Source: an uncultured Glaciecola sp.
Lineage (GTDB): Bacteria > Pseudomonadota > Gammaproteobacteria > Enterobacterales > Alteromonadaceae
DNA length: 64,000 nt
Assembly (NCBI GenBank): GCA_947496235.1
Contig: CANMCE010000001.1
Span: forward strand, 62,001-126,000
Direction of reading: 5' to 3'
Under the pieces are notes generated by a model. It did not search any database, had not been told where the DNA came from, and saw nothing but the letters and a program-made list of their open reading frames with translations. Shown piece after piece: positions 24,302 to 36,060 of the stretch (position 1 is its first letter; each line of letters opens with the position of its first letter). Made by a program: the position numbers and the translations under genes.

Positions 24302-24871
24302 TTAATCAATGCGTTTTAGGGCTTTCCATGCCGCATTTGAATATACAATCATGGACCATACCGATAAAAACGCGGCAATCCACAGTAATATTTTACCTAA
24401 AAATACCCAATAAATTGGAAAGCCCATAAAATAGTCCAAACCAGACAGCAGTCCAATAAGGGCTAACATTTGTGACATAGTTTTCGCTTTTCCAATCAAA
24501 TTTACTTTTACGGCGTCAGAAACACCATGCTGGCCCATCCATTCCCTTAAGGCCGATACATAAATCTCTCGAATTAAAATAATGATGGCGGGTATTGTAA
24601 TATGTGGCGTAGCGAAGGTATGCGTAACCATCACCAGTGCTGCGGCAACGATTAATTTGTCTGCTACAGGGTCTAAAAAGGCACCAAATGCGGTCGATTG
24701 TTTAAGTTTACGTGCTAAATACCCGTCAAACCAATCCGTAATAGCGGCTAACCAAAAAATAAATGCGCCAAGTTCACGCGCCCATTTCCAATCTAAAAAA
24801 TACACCGCAACAAAAACGGGAATCAACACTACTCTGAAAATAGTGATGATATTGGGTAATGTCCAAATCAT
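24302..24871 (-). CDS. pgsA: CDP-diacylglycerol--glycerol-3-phosphate 3-phosphatidyltransferase
   Basis: A 189-residue membrane protein with the CDP-alcohol phosphotransferase signature DWFDGYLARKLKQST followed by GAFLDPVADKL (about 44-71), here with the usual Asp residues complete. It makes phosphatidylglycerol phosphate, the first committed step to PG and cardiolipin. The order uvrY-uvrC-pgsA-tRNA-Gly-Cys-Leu is conserved across gammaproteobacteria. Confidence 0.95.
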   Translation of the reverse strand: MIWTLPNIITIFRVVLIPVFVAVYFLDWKWARELGAFIFWLAAITDWFDGYLARKLKQSTAFGAFLDPVADKLIVAAALVMVTHTFATPHITIPAIIILIREIYVSALREWMGQHGVSDAVKVNLIGKAKTMSQMLALIGLLSGLDYFMGFPIYWVFLGKILLWIAAFLSVWSMIVYSNAAWKALKRID

Positions 24872-24921
24872 AAATCTACATCAATAATCTAACTACTGGC
24901 TATCTTATCAAACATTTAGCG

Positions 24922-26754
24922 TTATGAATGCAAATATTCATAGATAGTTTCTGCTAATTCCTTACTAATTCCGGGAATTTTTGATAAATCGTCTTTACTG
25001 GCTTTTTTCAGCCCATGCAAGCCGCCTGTATATTTTAATAAACTTTGTCGCCGTTTCGCGCCAACACCAGGTATATCCTGTAATCCTGATGTATTTTTAG
25101 CCTTTTGTCGTCGGTTTCGATGCCCTGTAATAGCAAATCGATGAGACTCATCTCGAATGTGTTGTATTAAATGCAGTCCTGGCTGATCCGGCTGTACTGG
25201 AATTTGTTGGTGCGAATAAGCAAAGATTAGGGTTTCTAAGCCAGGTTTTCTTGATGTGCCTTTTGCAACACCAACTATTTGCGGCTTACAATCATCCGGC
25301 CAATCTTTAAAATGTTGCTCAGCTTGTGAAAGTTGACCTTTACCCCCATCAATTAATAAAAGGTCGGGAATTTTCGCATCTTTATTTGGTGATTTATAAC
25401 GTCGCTTTAATGCCTGCGCCATGGCCGCATAGTCATCACCAGGCGTAATGCCCTCAATATTAAAACGTCTATAATCTGATTTTAACGGTCCGTTTCGATC
25501 AAATACTACGCAGGATGCTACTGTTTGTTGACCAGAAGTATGAGAAATATCAAAGCATTCCATTCGTTTAATGGGCGAATCGGTTTCTAAAATGGCTTCT
25601 AAATCAGTAAACCGCTCAAACAAGGATAATTGCTGATTTTGCTGTGTTTCTAATGCATTTAATGCGTTTTTCGACGCTAATTCCAAGTATTTACGCTTTT
25701 CGTCTCTAGCTCCCTCATAAAAGCGCACCTTTCTCCCCGCTTCCACCGACAAAACATCTTGAATATCATCAATTTCATCTAGTTTAATTGGAATAACAAT
25801 TTGTTTGGGAATGGTTTTATTGCCAGCTAAATAGAACTGCAACACAAAAGCACTAAATACTTCTTGTTCAGATGAACCTTTGGGCACCTTGGGGAAATAG
25901 GCTTTACTGCCTAAAAGCTGATTATCACGAATAAAAATACCGTAGATGCTGGCTATTCCGTTTTTAAAGGCAAAACCAAATACATCTAATTCTTGCTGAG
26001 ATGCGCTTATTAACTGGCGCTCTTGTACTTTTCTCAACGCACTAATTTGATCTCTATATTTAGCTGCGGCTTCAAAATTCAAAGATTCACTGGCCGTTTC
26101 CATCTTTTTCACTAAGGAATCAATTACAGCCGTATTTTTGCCTTTAAGAAATAAGGTAGCCAGCTGTACTTGTGCATTGTATTCGTCGTCACTCACATAA
26201 CCTTGCACACAAGGTGCACTGCATCGCTGCATTTGATATTGCAGGCAAGGCCGCGAACGATTTCGATAGTAACTATCTTCACATTGACGAATTGGAAACA
26301 GCTTTTGCAGTGATCTAAGTGATTCTCGTACAGACCAGGCACTTGGATAAGGCCCAAAATACTGGCCTTTCTGTTTTTTACTTCCCCTATGAAAACTTAA
26401 ACGAGGATGTTTGTGTTCAGACAGAAAAATATAGGGATAGGATTTATCGTCACGTAAAACAACATTGTATCTAGGGCGATATTTTTTTATATAGTTGTTT
26501 TCTAACAGAAAAGCTTCAGTTTCACTGGAAACCAAGGTAACGTCTATATTGGCTATATGGCTAACTAAAGTCGCTGTTTTTCGATCTTCATGATTAGATT
26601 TAAAATAACTGCTGAGGCGATTTTTTAAGTTTTTTGCTTTGCCGACATATATAACGTCATTCGCGGCGTTATACATACGGTATACGCCCGGGGCAGTTGT
26701 AAGATTTTTTAAAAAGTGTTCAGCATCAAAAGTTGAATCCGAGCTAGCTGACAT
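24922..26754 (-). CDS. uvrC: UvrABC excinuclease subunit C
   Basis: A 610-residue protein with an N-terminal GIY-YIG nuclease domain (PGVYRMYNAANDVIYVGKA, about 18-36), the cysteine cluster CLQYQMQRCSAPC, a UVR domain near 200-235, the C-terminal endonuclease domain and helix-hairpin-helix motifs (DIPGVGAKRRQSLL and IPGISKELA). Makes the 3' and 5' incisions in nucleotide excision repair. Starts 9 bases after uvrY stops. Confidence 0.97.
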   Translation of the reverse strand: MSASSDSTFDAEHFLKNLTTAPGVYRMYNAANDVIYVGKAKNLKNRLSSYFKSNHEDRKTATLVSHIANIDVTLVSSETEAFLLENNYIKKYRPRYNVVLRDDKSYPYIFLSEHKHPRLSFHRGSKKQKGQYFGPYPSAWSVRESLRSLQKLFPIRQCEDSYYRNRSRPCLQYQMQRCSAPCVQGYVSDDEYNAQVQLATLFLKGKNTAVIDSLVKKMETASESLNFEAAAKYRDQISALRKVQERQLISASQQELDVFGFAFKNGIASIYGIFIRDNQLLGSKAYFPKVPKGSSEQEVFSAFVLQFYLAGNKTIPKQIVIPIKLDEIDDIQDVLSVEAGRKVRFYEGARDEKRKYLELASKNALNALETQQNQQLSLFERFTDLEAILETDSPIKRMECFDISHTSGQQTVASCVVFDRNGPLKSDYRRFNIEGITPGDDYAAMAQALKRRYKSPNKDAKIPDLLLIDGGKGQLSQAEQHFKDWPDDCKPQIVGVAKGTSRKPGLETLIFAYSHQQIPVQPDQPGLHLIQHIRDESHRFAITGHRNRRQKAKNTSGLQDIPGVGAKRRQSLLKYTGGLHGLKKASKDDLSKIPGISKELAETIYEYLHS

Positions 26755-26763
26755 TCCACCCCA

Positions 26764-27405
26764 TTAAGCGCTTGTTTGAATTAATTTATGACGTAAAGCT
26801 AAATGTGTTAGTTCAACATCTGAACCTATTCCCAGTTTTTCAAACATTCTGTATCTATAGGTATTTACGGTTTTAGTGCTCAAACTGAGTCTTTTAGCAA
26901 TTTCAATGACGCGCACGCCTTTGGTTAACATCATAGTAATCTCAAGCTCTCTATCACTGAGTTGATCAAAAGGACTTTCTGAGGAAACATCTAATTGGCC
27001 AATGGCAATTTGTTGGGCAATTTCAGGTGAAATATATTTTTGTCCACTAGATACTTTATAAATAGCGTTTATCATCTCGCTATATTCAGCATCTTTGGTC
27101 AAAAAACCATATGCGCCAGCTTGCATAATTTTAATGGGTATAGGGTTTTCTTTGTGCATAGATACACAAATCACTCGGGTTCCGTCACAAAACCTGAGTA
27201 CTTTTTTGGTTGCTTCTAAACCACCAATACCTGGCATAGAAACATCCATAAGGACAATGTCAGGCGAGTTTTTTCGACAATACTCGACCGCTTCTTCCCC
27301 ACTTCCAACTTCACCAACGACTTTAAAGTCTTTGACGTCATTTAATATTCGGCTTATCCCTGTCCTTACGAGCTCATGGTCATCCACTACTAATATCTTG
27401 ATCAC
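26764..27405 (-). CDS. uvrY: GacA/UvrY/VarA-type response regulator
   Basis: A 213-residue NarL/FixJ-type regulator: receiver domain with acidic Asp8/Asp9, phospho-acceptor Asp54 in VLMDVSMPG, and a C-terminal LuxR-type HTH (about 143-205) with LSDRELEITMML and LSLSTKTVNTYRYRMFEKL. In this family the regulator responds to the BarA/GacS kinase and drives small RNAs that sequester CsrA/RsmA; those partners are not in the window. Co-localised with uvrC as usual. Confidence 0.95.
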   Translation of the reverse strand: MIKILVVDDHELVRTGISRILNDVKDFKVVGEVGSGEEAVEYCRKNSPDIVLMDVSMPGIGGLEATKKVLRFCDGTRVICVSMHKENPIPIKIMQAGAYGFLTKDAEYSEMINAIYKVSSGQKYISPEIAQQIAIGQLDVSSESPFDQLSDRELEITMMLTKGVRVIEIAKRLSLSTKTVNTYRYRMFEKLGIGSDVELTHLALRHKLIQTSA

Positions 27406-27574
27406 GTCGCAATTGAACCTGTTTGTTATTATTTACCGTATATGGAAACATCTACAGTATTATATAAAAACATCCAATATGAAATACTTTTTTGCCTATT
27501 TAAAGGGGTTACATCCGTATTTAAAGAATGCTTTTTAATACCTTTAAATATTATTGATGAGAAACAAGCATAAA

Positions 27575-27599
27575 AAAACCCCGCAAATGGCGGGGTTTT
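27575..27599 (-). terminator. Intrinsic terminator after tRNA-Ser
   Basis: AAAACCCCGC (27575-27584) pairs with GCGGGGTTTT (27590-27599). On the minus strand a long T-run follows (27578-27572), just after the tRNA-Ser gene, so it ends that transcript before uvrY. Confidence 0.9.
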
Positions 27600-27607
27600 C
27601 TTAAATG

Positions 27608-27699
27608 TGGCGGAGAGCGAGGGATTCGAACCCCCGGAAGGTTTGACCCTTCGCTTGATTTCAAGTCAAGTGCATTCAACCGGACTCTGCCAGCTCTCC
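27608..27699 (-). tRNA. tRNA-Ser(UGA)
   Basis: Minus-strand class II tRNA with 5' GGAGAGCTGGCAG, anticodon stem CTTGA with loop containing TGA, a long variable arm and encoded CCA. Followed closely by an intrinsic terminator, so it is a single-gene transcript. Confidence 0.95.
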
Positions 27700-27912
27700 T
27701 TAAGTGGTGCGAATATTAATTAGCTATAACACATTTGTAAAGCGCAAATCCGCAATTTTTGCATAAAAAGCTGATTGTTTGCGTATAAAACGCACAGATT
27801 TAAAAATTTTTACATTTGTGACTACGATTTAACTTGAAAAACTGAACCAAAACCCATAAAACTACACTAAGAATAGTTTAGTAAATTACTCAAGTTTTAA
27901 ACGGAGAAAAAA

Positions 27913-28572
27913 ATGGACAGGCGTACTATGTACACTACTTCGGTCGAAAGGCCAGCAATTGAAATTAACAAAGTGTTGCGAAACACTTATATGCTGTTGG
28001 CGTTAACTCTTGGCTTCAGTGCAATAACTGCGGTAATTGCAATGATGATTGGTATCGGCGGTGGTATGAGTTTAGTCTTAACACTTGCCGCATTTGGAAC
28101 GTTATTTTTGTTGAGGAGTAAGGCGAATTCTGCAGCAGCTTTGCCTATTACTTTCCTCTTTACCGGTTTAATGGGTGCAAGTTTAGGTCCTATCCTTAAT
28201 TACTACGTAGCCGCAGGATCTGGTGCTCTTGTGTTTCAAGCATTAGCAGGTACAGCGTTAATATTCTTCACGCTATCTGCTTATGTACTAATCACTAAGA
28301 AAGACTTTAGTTTCTTGGGTGGCTTCTTATTTGTAGGTCTTATGATTGCAGTTATCGCAGTTATTGCTAATATCTTTTTAGGAATGGCAGCACTATCTCT
28401 TGCGATTAACGCCGTTATCTTATTTATCATGTCAGGTTTTATACTGTTTGATACAAGCCGTATCATTCACGGTGGTGAAACAAACTATGTTATGGCAACA
28501 GTATCTTTATACTTGAACATTTATAATATTTTCATCTCTTTACTTTCACTTTTAGGCGCTTCAGACGACTAA
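27913..28572 (+). CDS. Bax inhibitor-1 (BI-1)/YccA-family membrane protein
   Basis: A 219-residue protein with seven predicted transmembrane helices and the family hallmarks: an N-terminal soluble stretch, the GLMGASLGPIL segment, and a C-terminal FDTSRIIHGGETNYV. YccA of E. coli interacts with and modulates the membrane protease FtsH; BI-1 homologues may conduct Ca2+ or H+. A ribosome binding site (GGAG) lies upstream and a strong terminator downstream. Confidence 0.93.
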   Translation: MDRRTMYTTSVERPAIEINKVLRNTYMLLALTLGFSAITAVIAMMIGIGGGMSLVLTLAAFGTLFLLRSKANSAAALPITFLFTGLMGASLGPILNYYVAAGSGALVFQALAGTALIFFTLSAYVLITKKDFSFLGGFLFVGLMIAVIAVIANIFLGMAALSLAINAVILFIMSGFILFDTSRIIHGGETNYVMATVSLYLNIYNIFISLLSLLGASDD

Positions 28573-28593
28573 AAATGAATTAGCAATTAAAAG

Positions 28594-28618
28594 ACGCCCC
28601 ACTTGGGGCGTTTTTTTG
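28594..28618 (+). terminator. Intrinsic terminator after the BI-1 gene
   Basis: ACGCCCC (28594-28600) pairs with GGGGCGT (28605-28611), 4-base loop, followed by seven T's. Confidence 0.93.
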
Positions 28619-28655
28619 TTTATAATCGTAATGTTAGCAATTTTCAGATGTATAA

Positions 28656-29030
28656 ATGACAACATTCGCCCTGTTTATTACACAATCCCCTACTCAAGCT
28701 AACGCTACTCATGCGTTAAGGTTTTGTCGTGCGACTTATGCTTCTGGAAATAAAGTAGCCCAGGTATTTTTTTATGGCGATGGGACGCTATTAACGCTTG
28801 ATGCAGATGGAGATAATACTGAGTTAGCTAGAATTCAACAGCAGTGGCTTGCTTTAGCACAAGAGCACGGTTTTAAACTATGTGTTTGTCCCACGGCTGG
28901 AGAAAAAAGAGGACTATGTGACCAAGAAGGAAATGCTCGTTTTAACTACGCTCAGGGCTTCTTTCCTACCGGTATGATGGACTATTTTGCGACTCTAAAA
29001 TCACCAGAAGTGATAGGAGTGCAATTTTAA
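28656..29030 (+). CDS. tusD: Sulfurtransferase complex subunit TusD
   Basis: A 124-residue DsrE-like protein. The sulphur-relay cysteine is Cys78 in KLCVCPTAGEKRG, matching E. coli TusD Cys78. With TusB and TusC it forms the hexamer that accepts sulphur from TusA and passes it to TusE for 2-thiouridine at tRNA U34. Its stop overlaps the tusC start by one base. Confidence 0.94.
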   Translation: MTTFALFITQSPTQANATHALRFCRATYASGNKVAQVFFYGDGTLLTLDADGDNTELARIQQQWLALAQEHGFKLCVCPTAGEKRGLCDQEGNARFNYAQGFFPTGMMDYFATLKSPEVIGVQF

Positions 29031-29383
29031 TGGGTTATATTGTTATAGTTTCCACTGAGTCACCATTAAGAAATACCTTACCATTGGATGCACTAGAAGC
29101 TGCATTATCAGCAAGCAACTTAGATACGCATGTACACTTTGTGCTCTCAGGTCTAGGGATCCTTCAATTGGTTAAGCAACAGACTTCAACCCGCTTAGAC
29201 AATGTTAATCTTTACAAGAAATTGAAGCTACTGCTCATGTATGAGATCGATGATATATACATCACCCAGTTACCAGAGCAGTTCAATCAAGAGATGCTAT
29301 CGGATGAAATTGAAGTATCTCTATTATCTGAAAATGAATATGCCAGTTTACTTTCAAACGCTCAGTCGGTATTGGTGTTTTAA
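29030..29383 (+). CDS. tusC: Sulfurtransferase complex subunit TusC
   Basis: A 117-residue DsrF-like subunit of the TusBCD complex, without a catalytic cysteine (no cysteine seen). The segment LDNVNLYKKLKLLLMYEIDDIYI aligns with the family. Overlaps both neighbours by one base. Confidence 0.9.
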   Translation: MGYIVIVSTESPLRNTLPLDALEAALSASNLDTHVHFVLSGLGILQLVKQQTSTRLDNVNLYKKLKLLLMYEIDDIYITQLPEQFNQEMLSDEIEVSLLSENEYASLLSNAQSVLVF

Positions 29384-29643
29384 TGATTATATTAATGTCA
29401 AAAAGTGATGTAGAACAACTACAGCCGTTTAATCAAAAGGGTAATCTAGTAGTGCTAATGATGGATGCTATCTACGCCATAGATAAATTGCAGGACTTTG
29501 CTGGTGACTTATTCGTATTAGAAACAGATTGGCAAGCCAGTGGATTACCTAAACCTAGCATAAAGAACAAGCAGGTAGAATTTATCGATGATCAGAAATG
29601 GGTAAATTTATGTGCTCAACACGCGCCCGTTATAAGGCTATAA
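29383..29643 (+). CDS. tusB: Sulfurtransferase complex subunit TusB
   Basis: An 86-residue DsrH-like subunit, third gene of tusDCBE. Small, with a MMDAIYAI core typical of TusB and a single cysteine in the C-terminal half. Assignment rests on size and position between tusC and tusE. One base separates it from tusE. Confidence 0.87.
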   Translation: MIILMSKSDVEQLQPFNQKGNLVVLMMDAIYAIDKLQDFAGDLFVLETDWQASGLPKPSIKNKQVEFIDDQKWVNLCAQHAPVIRL

Positions 29644-29644
29644 A

Positions 29645-29980
29645 ATGACAGTATTAATTGTTGGAGATGAAAAGTTAGCCTTGGATAAAAATGGTTACCT
29701 AGAAAACCAAGCACTTTGGCATCAAGGTGTCGCCGAGGCTTTTGCAAAGCTTGAAGGTATTCAACTAACAGAACAACACTGGGAAGTGATACATTTCGTG
29801 CGCGACTTTTATCAAGAATATGACACTAGCCCGGCAATCCGTATTTTAGTGAAATCTCTTAAAGAAAAATTTGGACCCGATGTTGGCAATAGTCGCTATT
29901 TGCAGCGCTTGTTTCCAGATGGACCGGCAAAGATGGCAAGTAAATTAGCGGGTTTACCTAAACCCGCTAAATGCCTATAG
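29645..29980 (+). CDS. tusE: Sulfur relay protein TusE/DsrC
   Basis: A 111-residue DsrC family protein with the hallmark core HWEVIHFVRDFYQEYDTSPAI and a flexible C-terminal arm ending AKCL, where Cys110 is the penultimate relay cysteine. It hands sulphur to MnmA. The end of the gene carries an 11-base inverted repeat and converges on serS two bases later. Confidence 0.96.
   Translation: MTVLIVGDEKLALDKNGYLENQALWHQGVAEAFAKLEGIQLTEQHWEVIHFVRDFYQEYDTSPAIRILVKSLKEKFGPDVGNSRYLQRLFPDGPAKMASKLAGLPKPAKCL
29945..29970. terminator. Hairpin at the tusE/serS convergence
   Basis: TTAGCGGGTTT (29945-29955) pairs with AAACCCGCTAA (29960-29970) within the last codons of tusE. There is no strong T-run on either side, so it may be a weak bidirectional terminator or an mRNA end-protecting stem. 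Confidence 0.4.
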
Positions 29981-29982
29981 CG

Positions 29983-31661
<1,679 letters not shown>

Positions 31662-32945
31662 TCAAGCCTTTCCTTTTGTTTTTTCGTATTGATCCAATTG
31701 TTCTAAATAAGCTTGTTTTGCCAATAATGTTTTTTCAAAGCCCCTTTCGTTGGGCTTATAAAAATGTTGAGCATCTACATCTTCGGGTAAATAGCTATAA
31801 TTTGGAACATAGGCATTTTCAAAATTATGCGCATAAGCATACCCTTCGCCATGACCTTGTTCCTTTGCAAATTTGGTAGGTGCATTGCGTAAATGTAGAG
31901 GCACAGGCGAATTAATAAATTCTTTTGCAGCCAGCTGTGCTTTTTTAAATGCATTATATACTGCATTACTTTTAGGTGCGAGAGCGCAATAAATCACAGC
32001 TTGAGCAACAGCTCTTTCGCCCTCCGCCTGTCCAACTCTATGATAAATATCCCACGCATTTAGACACATGGTTAATGCTTTTGGGTCTGCGTTGCCAATG
32101 TCCTCTGACGCTATTGCAAGTAATCTGCGACAAATAGGTACAATATCTGTACTGAGCAGTAACAGCCGTGAAAACCAAAATAATCCACCATCTACTGAGC
32201 TACCACGGATAGACTTATGAAATGCAGATAACAGATCATAGTATTCATCACCGCCTTTGCTAAAGGCGCCTATAGTTTCACCTGCAAATTCATACACTAA
32301 CTTATCGTCAATAACATCGGAAGTTTCTTTTTCCAATTGGGAAACTGCGACTTCCAAAGTAGAGAGTAATTTTCGAGCGTCCCCATTGGAAACATTTAAT
32401 AAGGCTTCTCGCCCTTCTGCATTGATGTTTATTCCGCCCAAATTATTTAACGCTTTATCGATGAGTGAATTCAATGCAACTTTATCAAGCGGTTTTAAAC
32501 TTAAAACCTTTACTCTCGAAAGCAACGCATTATTGATAGAAAATGCAGGGTTTTCAGTAGTAGCGCCAATTAAAATGATGTCTCCAGATTCAACATACGG
32601 CAAAAGAGCGTCTTGCTGTGATTTATTAAATCTATGGATTTCATCTACAATCAAAAGGTGAGACGACTTAATCAAGCTATCTGAGTTGGCATCACCGATA
32701 CGCTTTATATCTTTCACGCCTGCGTTGATTGCCGACAGAAAGGTAAATGGAAGCTTCATTTCATTGGCCACCACATGGGCAAGAGATGTTTTACCGCAAC
32801 CTGGTGGCCCATAAAGTATCATTGAAGGCAGCTTTTGTTGTTTCAATAATGCGGTTAGAAAACCATTTGAACCAACAATATGCTCCTGCCCTGCATAATC
32901 CGCTAAATGCTTGGGCCTTAAAAGATTTGCCAGTGGGTTATGCAC
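31662..32945 (-). CDS. rarA: Replication-associated recombination protein A (RarA/MgsA)
   Basis: A 427-residue AAA+ ATPase: Walker A GPPGCGKT (about 45-52), Walker B LIVDEIHRFNKSQQD, sensor segment GATTENPAFSIN and the C-terminal tetramerisation region (HLRNAPTKFAKEQGHGEGY). Acts at stalled replication forks. Part of the conserved ftsK-lolA-rarA-(crcB)-serS block. Confidence 0.96.
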   Translation of the reverse strand: MHNPLANLLRPKHLADYAGQEHIVGSNGFLTALLKQQKLPSMILYGPPGCGKTSLAHVVANEMKLPFTFLSAINAGVKDIKRIGDANSDSLIKSSHLLIVDEIHRFNKSQQDALLPYVESGDIILIGATTENPAFSINNALLSRVKVLSLKPLDKVALNSLIDKALNNLGGININAEGREALLNVSNGDARKLLSTLEVAVSQLEKETSDVIDDKLVYEFAGETIGAFSKGGDEYYDLLSAFHKSIRGSSVDGGLFWFSRLLLLSTDIVPICRRLLAIASEDIGNADPKALTMCLNAWDIYHRVGQAEGERAVAQAVIYCALAPKSNAVYNAFKKAQLAAKEFINSPVPLHLRNAPTKFAKEQGHGEGYAYAHNFENAYVPNYSYLPEDVDAQHFYKPNERGFEKTLLAKQAYLEQLDQYEKTKGKA

Positions 32946-32953
32946 GCATTTAC

Positions 32954-33577
32954 CTATCGTTGATCATCTATCTCGTACGAGTCTTGAATCTCGGGAATAA
33001 ACGTATTCAGGGACAACATAGGGTTTACTTTAATGTCTGAAAAAGCAATATCGTTAATCTGTCCTTGAGCATCAGTAGCAACTAGGTTGGTCAAACGATT
33101 ATTTTGATCAAAACTTAGTTTTACTGCTTTTACACTAGCCTGTGGATCCGTGGACCAAACCACGAAAAAATCACCCGACTTTTCGACTTTTACCGATTGC
33201 CAAGCATCCTTGTCGTTGGTAATTAATAAGGATAATGGATTAGTTGCAATCACATCCTCTTGTCCCAGAATAGTAACCTGCTCAACGAAAGGATCTATGT
33301 TAAATACTGACTCGCCGTCTGCAATCAATAAAGATTCATCTGGATAGGTAACCTGCCAACGTAGTTTACTCGGTTTGCCTAATGCGATTGTTCCTGAGCT
33401 TTTTTGTAACTCTTCTCCCATCGCATTGCTAATGGTTTGTTCAAATTTGGCTGAATAACTGGTAAATGTTGCTAATATTTTTTGTAGCGCCGCTTGATCT
33501 TCAGTATCTTTGGCGCTCACCACAAAAGACACAAAAAAACATAGTGTTAACAGAATCGATTTTTTTAAATACTTCAT
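32954..33577 (-). CDS. lolA: Outer-membrane lipoprotein carrier protein
   Basis: A 207-residue periplasmic protein with a signal peptide (about 1-22, ending VSA) and the LolA fold; the FEQTISNAMGEELQKSSGTIALGKPSKLRW region is typical. It shuttles lipoproteins from LolCDE to LolB. Located between ftsK (1-base gap) and rarA as in E. coli. Confidence 0.95.
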   Translation of the reverse strand: MKYLKKSILLTLCFFVSFVVSAKDTEDQAALQKILATFTSYSAKFEQTISNAMGEELQKSSGTIALGKPSKLRWQVTYPDESLLIADGESVFNIDPFVEQVTILGQEDVIATNPLSLLITNDKDAWQSVKVEKSGDFFVVWSTDPQASVKAVKLSFDQNNRLTNLVATDAQGQINDIAFSDIKVNPMLSLNTFIPEIQDSYEIDDQR

Positions 33578-33578
33578 A

Positions 33579-36020
33579 CTATCCCTTTACTGGCGGAGGT
33601 GCTAAAACCTCTCTGTTGCCATTATGGCCTGCTGCACTTATGACGCCGTCAGCTTCCATTTGTTCCACAATTCGTGCTGCGCGGTTGTAACCAATTCTAA
33701 ATTTACGTTGTACTGAGGAAACCGATACCTTTCGTGTTTCAGTTACGAAAGCGACTGCTTCATCATAAAAAGCGTCGTATTCTTGATCACCTTGTTCTGA
33801 CTGTTCGCCTGGTAATAGTATTTCACTCCCCGTATCGCCGGAAAGAATTTCATCTATATAATCGGGTTCGCCCCTAGCTTTCCAATCAGCGACTACTGCA
33901 TGCACTTCATGGTCATCAACAAAAGCACCGTGAACACGAGTGGTGACGCTAGTTCCCGGTGGATTGTAAAGCATGTCGCCCATGCCTAACAAAGATTCTG
34001 CACCTTGTTGATCAAGTATGGTACGCGAATCAATTTTGCTGGACACTTGAAACGCTATACGTGTAGGAATATTTGCTTTAATTAAGCCTGTTATTACATC
34101 AACCGAAGGTCGCTGGGTAGCAAGAATTAAATGAATACCAGCCGCCCTCGCCTTTTGCGCTATTCTAGCAATTAATTCTTCGACTTTTTTCCCAACTATC
34201 ATCATCATGTCGGCAAATTCGTCCACAATTACAACGATAGAAGGTAACTTATCCAATGCTGGTGCTTCTGGATCCATACTTTGTTCGGGAGTCCAAAGCG
34301 GATCTGGTATAGATTCTCCCCGCGCAGCAGCTTGTGCAATTTTTTTATTGTAGCCTTTGAGGTTTCTCACTCCTAATGCGGACATTAAACGGTAACGACG
34401 CTCCATTTCACCGACACACCATCGCAATGCATTTGAAGCTTCTTTCATATCGGTTACAACTTCTGCAAGCAAATGAGGAATCCCCTCATACACCGAGAGT
34501 TCAAGCATTTTGGGGTCAATCATAATTAAGCGAACATCTTCAGGCGTTGATTTATAAAGCAAGCTCAAAATCATCACATTAACCCCAACAGATTTCCCTG
34601 AACCTGTCGTTCCTGCTACCAATAAGTGCGGCATTTTAGCTAAATCGACTACCACAGGGTTACCAGATATATCTGCGCCCAATACCATTGTCAGAGGTGA
34701 TTCATTTTGTTGAAATTCCTGACATTCGATGACTTCACTCAAACGCACCATTTCTCGATGTTTATTGGGTAGTTCTAAACCAATAACGGATTTACCTGGA
34801 ATAACTTCAACGACACGTACAGAAATCGCTGACATTGCTCGCGCAAGATCTTTTGCTAAGCCGGTAATCCGGCTAACCTTCACACCAGGGGCTAAATCAA
34901 GTTCAAATCGCGTAATAACTGGCCCTGGTAGCACATCCACTACAGTGGCTTCTATATTAAAATCAGCCAATTTAGCTTCTAGTAATCGCGACACCTGTTC
35001 TAGTTCTTCAGGGGTAATTGGGTTTTGTTTTTTGTCGGAACGTTCAAGTAGGTCAAATGATGGCAAAGGCGCCATATTTTGATCAGCAGCATGATTTGTA
35101 GAATTTTTAGTAAGATCTAATGTTGGCTCTTTAGTTTGCGTTACATTTTTCTCAGGTTCATTAGCGTTTGTTTCAGCCTTAGTCTCTACTTTCTTATCCT
35201 GCTTAGGTTCTTCATCCGCAAATATCTCTTCAGGGATAACAAACTCTGGAGTAATGCGTTTTTCAGCCAAAGGCTCTGGTCGTAAACTCGTGACATTTAC
35301 CTTTTTACTTTCTGTAGAAGTCGATTTACTTTCAATTTTTTCTTTGTTGTGCCCTATGCTAGGCGTACTAACTGACATATTGGAAAGTAATTTTGGCACT
35401 TCCACGGTTTTTTTAGTGGTCCAAATAGTCGCTTCGCCAATAGCATCAATAATTCGCATCCAAGAAATACCAGTCGCTAATGTAAAGCCTGTGCAAAAGA
35501 AACAAAGTAATAATAAAACAGCACCTACAAAATTAAAGTGGGGAAGCAAAGCACTGCTGATAATATCGCCCATGGCGCCGCCAGCAGAGACCATATAAAT
35601 ATCGTCGAAATTGATACTAGCAATGCCAGTAAATCCGAAAATTAGAAACACAACACCTATTAGGCGCAGAGAAATTGTCAGATAATCTAACTCTTTTGGG
35701 TTCTTTAAATGTAAAAATAAGTACCAACCAATAAAGGCTAGACCAAAAGGCACTAAATACGCGGTCATTCCAAAAGTAAACAATAAGATATCAGCACAGT
35801 AGGCGCCGACGGCTCCCATCATATTATTGACTTCAGTTTCAAAACCCGCCTGACTCCAGCCAGGATCACTAGGATGAAATGATGCTAATGCAACAAGCAA
35901 GAAAAAAGCAAAGCCACACGACAAAATCATGCCGACTTCGATTAATCGCTGCACACCTGATAAACGAGACATATTGATACTTTTCTTATTAATATTTTTT
36001 AAATAACTTAACGCTTGCAT
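33579..36020 (-). CDS. ftsK: DNA translocase FtsK
   Basis: An 813-residue protein: N-terminal membrane domain of four to five helices, a short low-complexity linker (about 210-320), the RecA-like motor with Walker A GTTGSGKS and Walker [13 protein letters not shown], and a C-terminal winged-helix gamma domain ([22 protein letters not shown]) that reads KOPS and activates XerD. It is shorter than the 1329-residue E. coli protein because of the linker. Two start codons are possible (36020 or 35972), neither with a strong ribosome binding site. FtsK is the partner for the dif site at 3636-3663. Confidence 0.95.
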   Translation of the reverse strand: MQALSYLKNINKKSINMSRLSGVQRLIEVGMILSCGFAFFLLVALASFHPSDPGWSQAGFETEVNNMMGAVGAYCADILLFTFGMTAYLVPFGLAFIGWYLFLHLKNPKELDYLTISLRLIGVVFLIFGFTGIASINFDDIYMVSAGGAMGDIISSALLPHFNFVGAVLLLLCFFCTGFTLATGISWMRIIDAIGEATIWTTKKTVEVPKLLSNMSVSTPSIGHNKEKIESKSTSTESKKVNVTSLRPEPLAEKRITPEFVIPEEIFADEEPKQDKKVETKAETNANEPEKNVTQTKEPTLDLTKNSTNHAADQNMAPLPSFDLLERSDKKQNPITPEELEQVSRLLEAKLADFNIEATVVDVLPGPVITRFELDLAPGVKVSRITGLAKDLARAMSAISVRVVEVIPGKSVIGLELPNKHREMVRLSEVIECQEFQQNESPLTMVLGADISGNPVVVDLAKMPHLLVAGTTGSGKSVGVNVMILSLLYKSTPEDVRLIMIDPKMLELSVYEGIPHLLAEVVTDMKEASNALRWCVGEMERRYRLMSALGVRNLKGYNKKIAQAAARGESIPDPLWTPEQSMDPEAPALDKLPSIVVIVDEFADMMMIVGKKVEELIARIAQKARAAGIHLILATQRPSVDVITGLIKANIPTRIAFQVSSKIDSRTILDQQGAESLLGMGDMLYNPPGTSVTTRVHGAFVDDHEVHAVVADWKARGEPDYIDEILSGDTGSEILLPGEQSEQGDQEYDAFYDEAVAFVTETRKVSVSSVQRKFRIGYNRAARIVEQMEADGVISAAGHNGNREVLAPPPVKG

Positions 36021-36060
36021 AGAGTAACATAGCGGAACCTTTTTGGGATAATTTCAATCA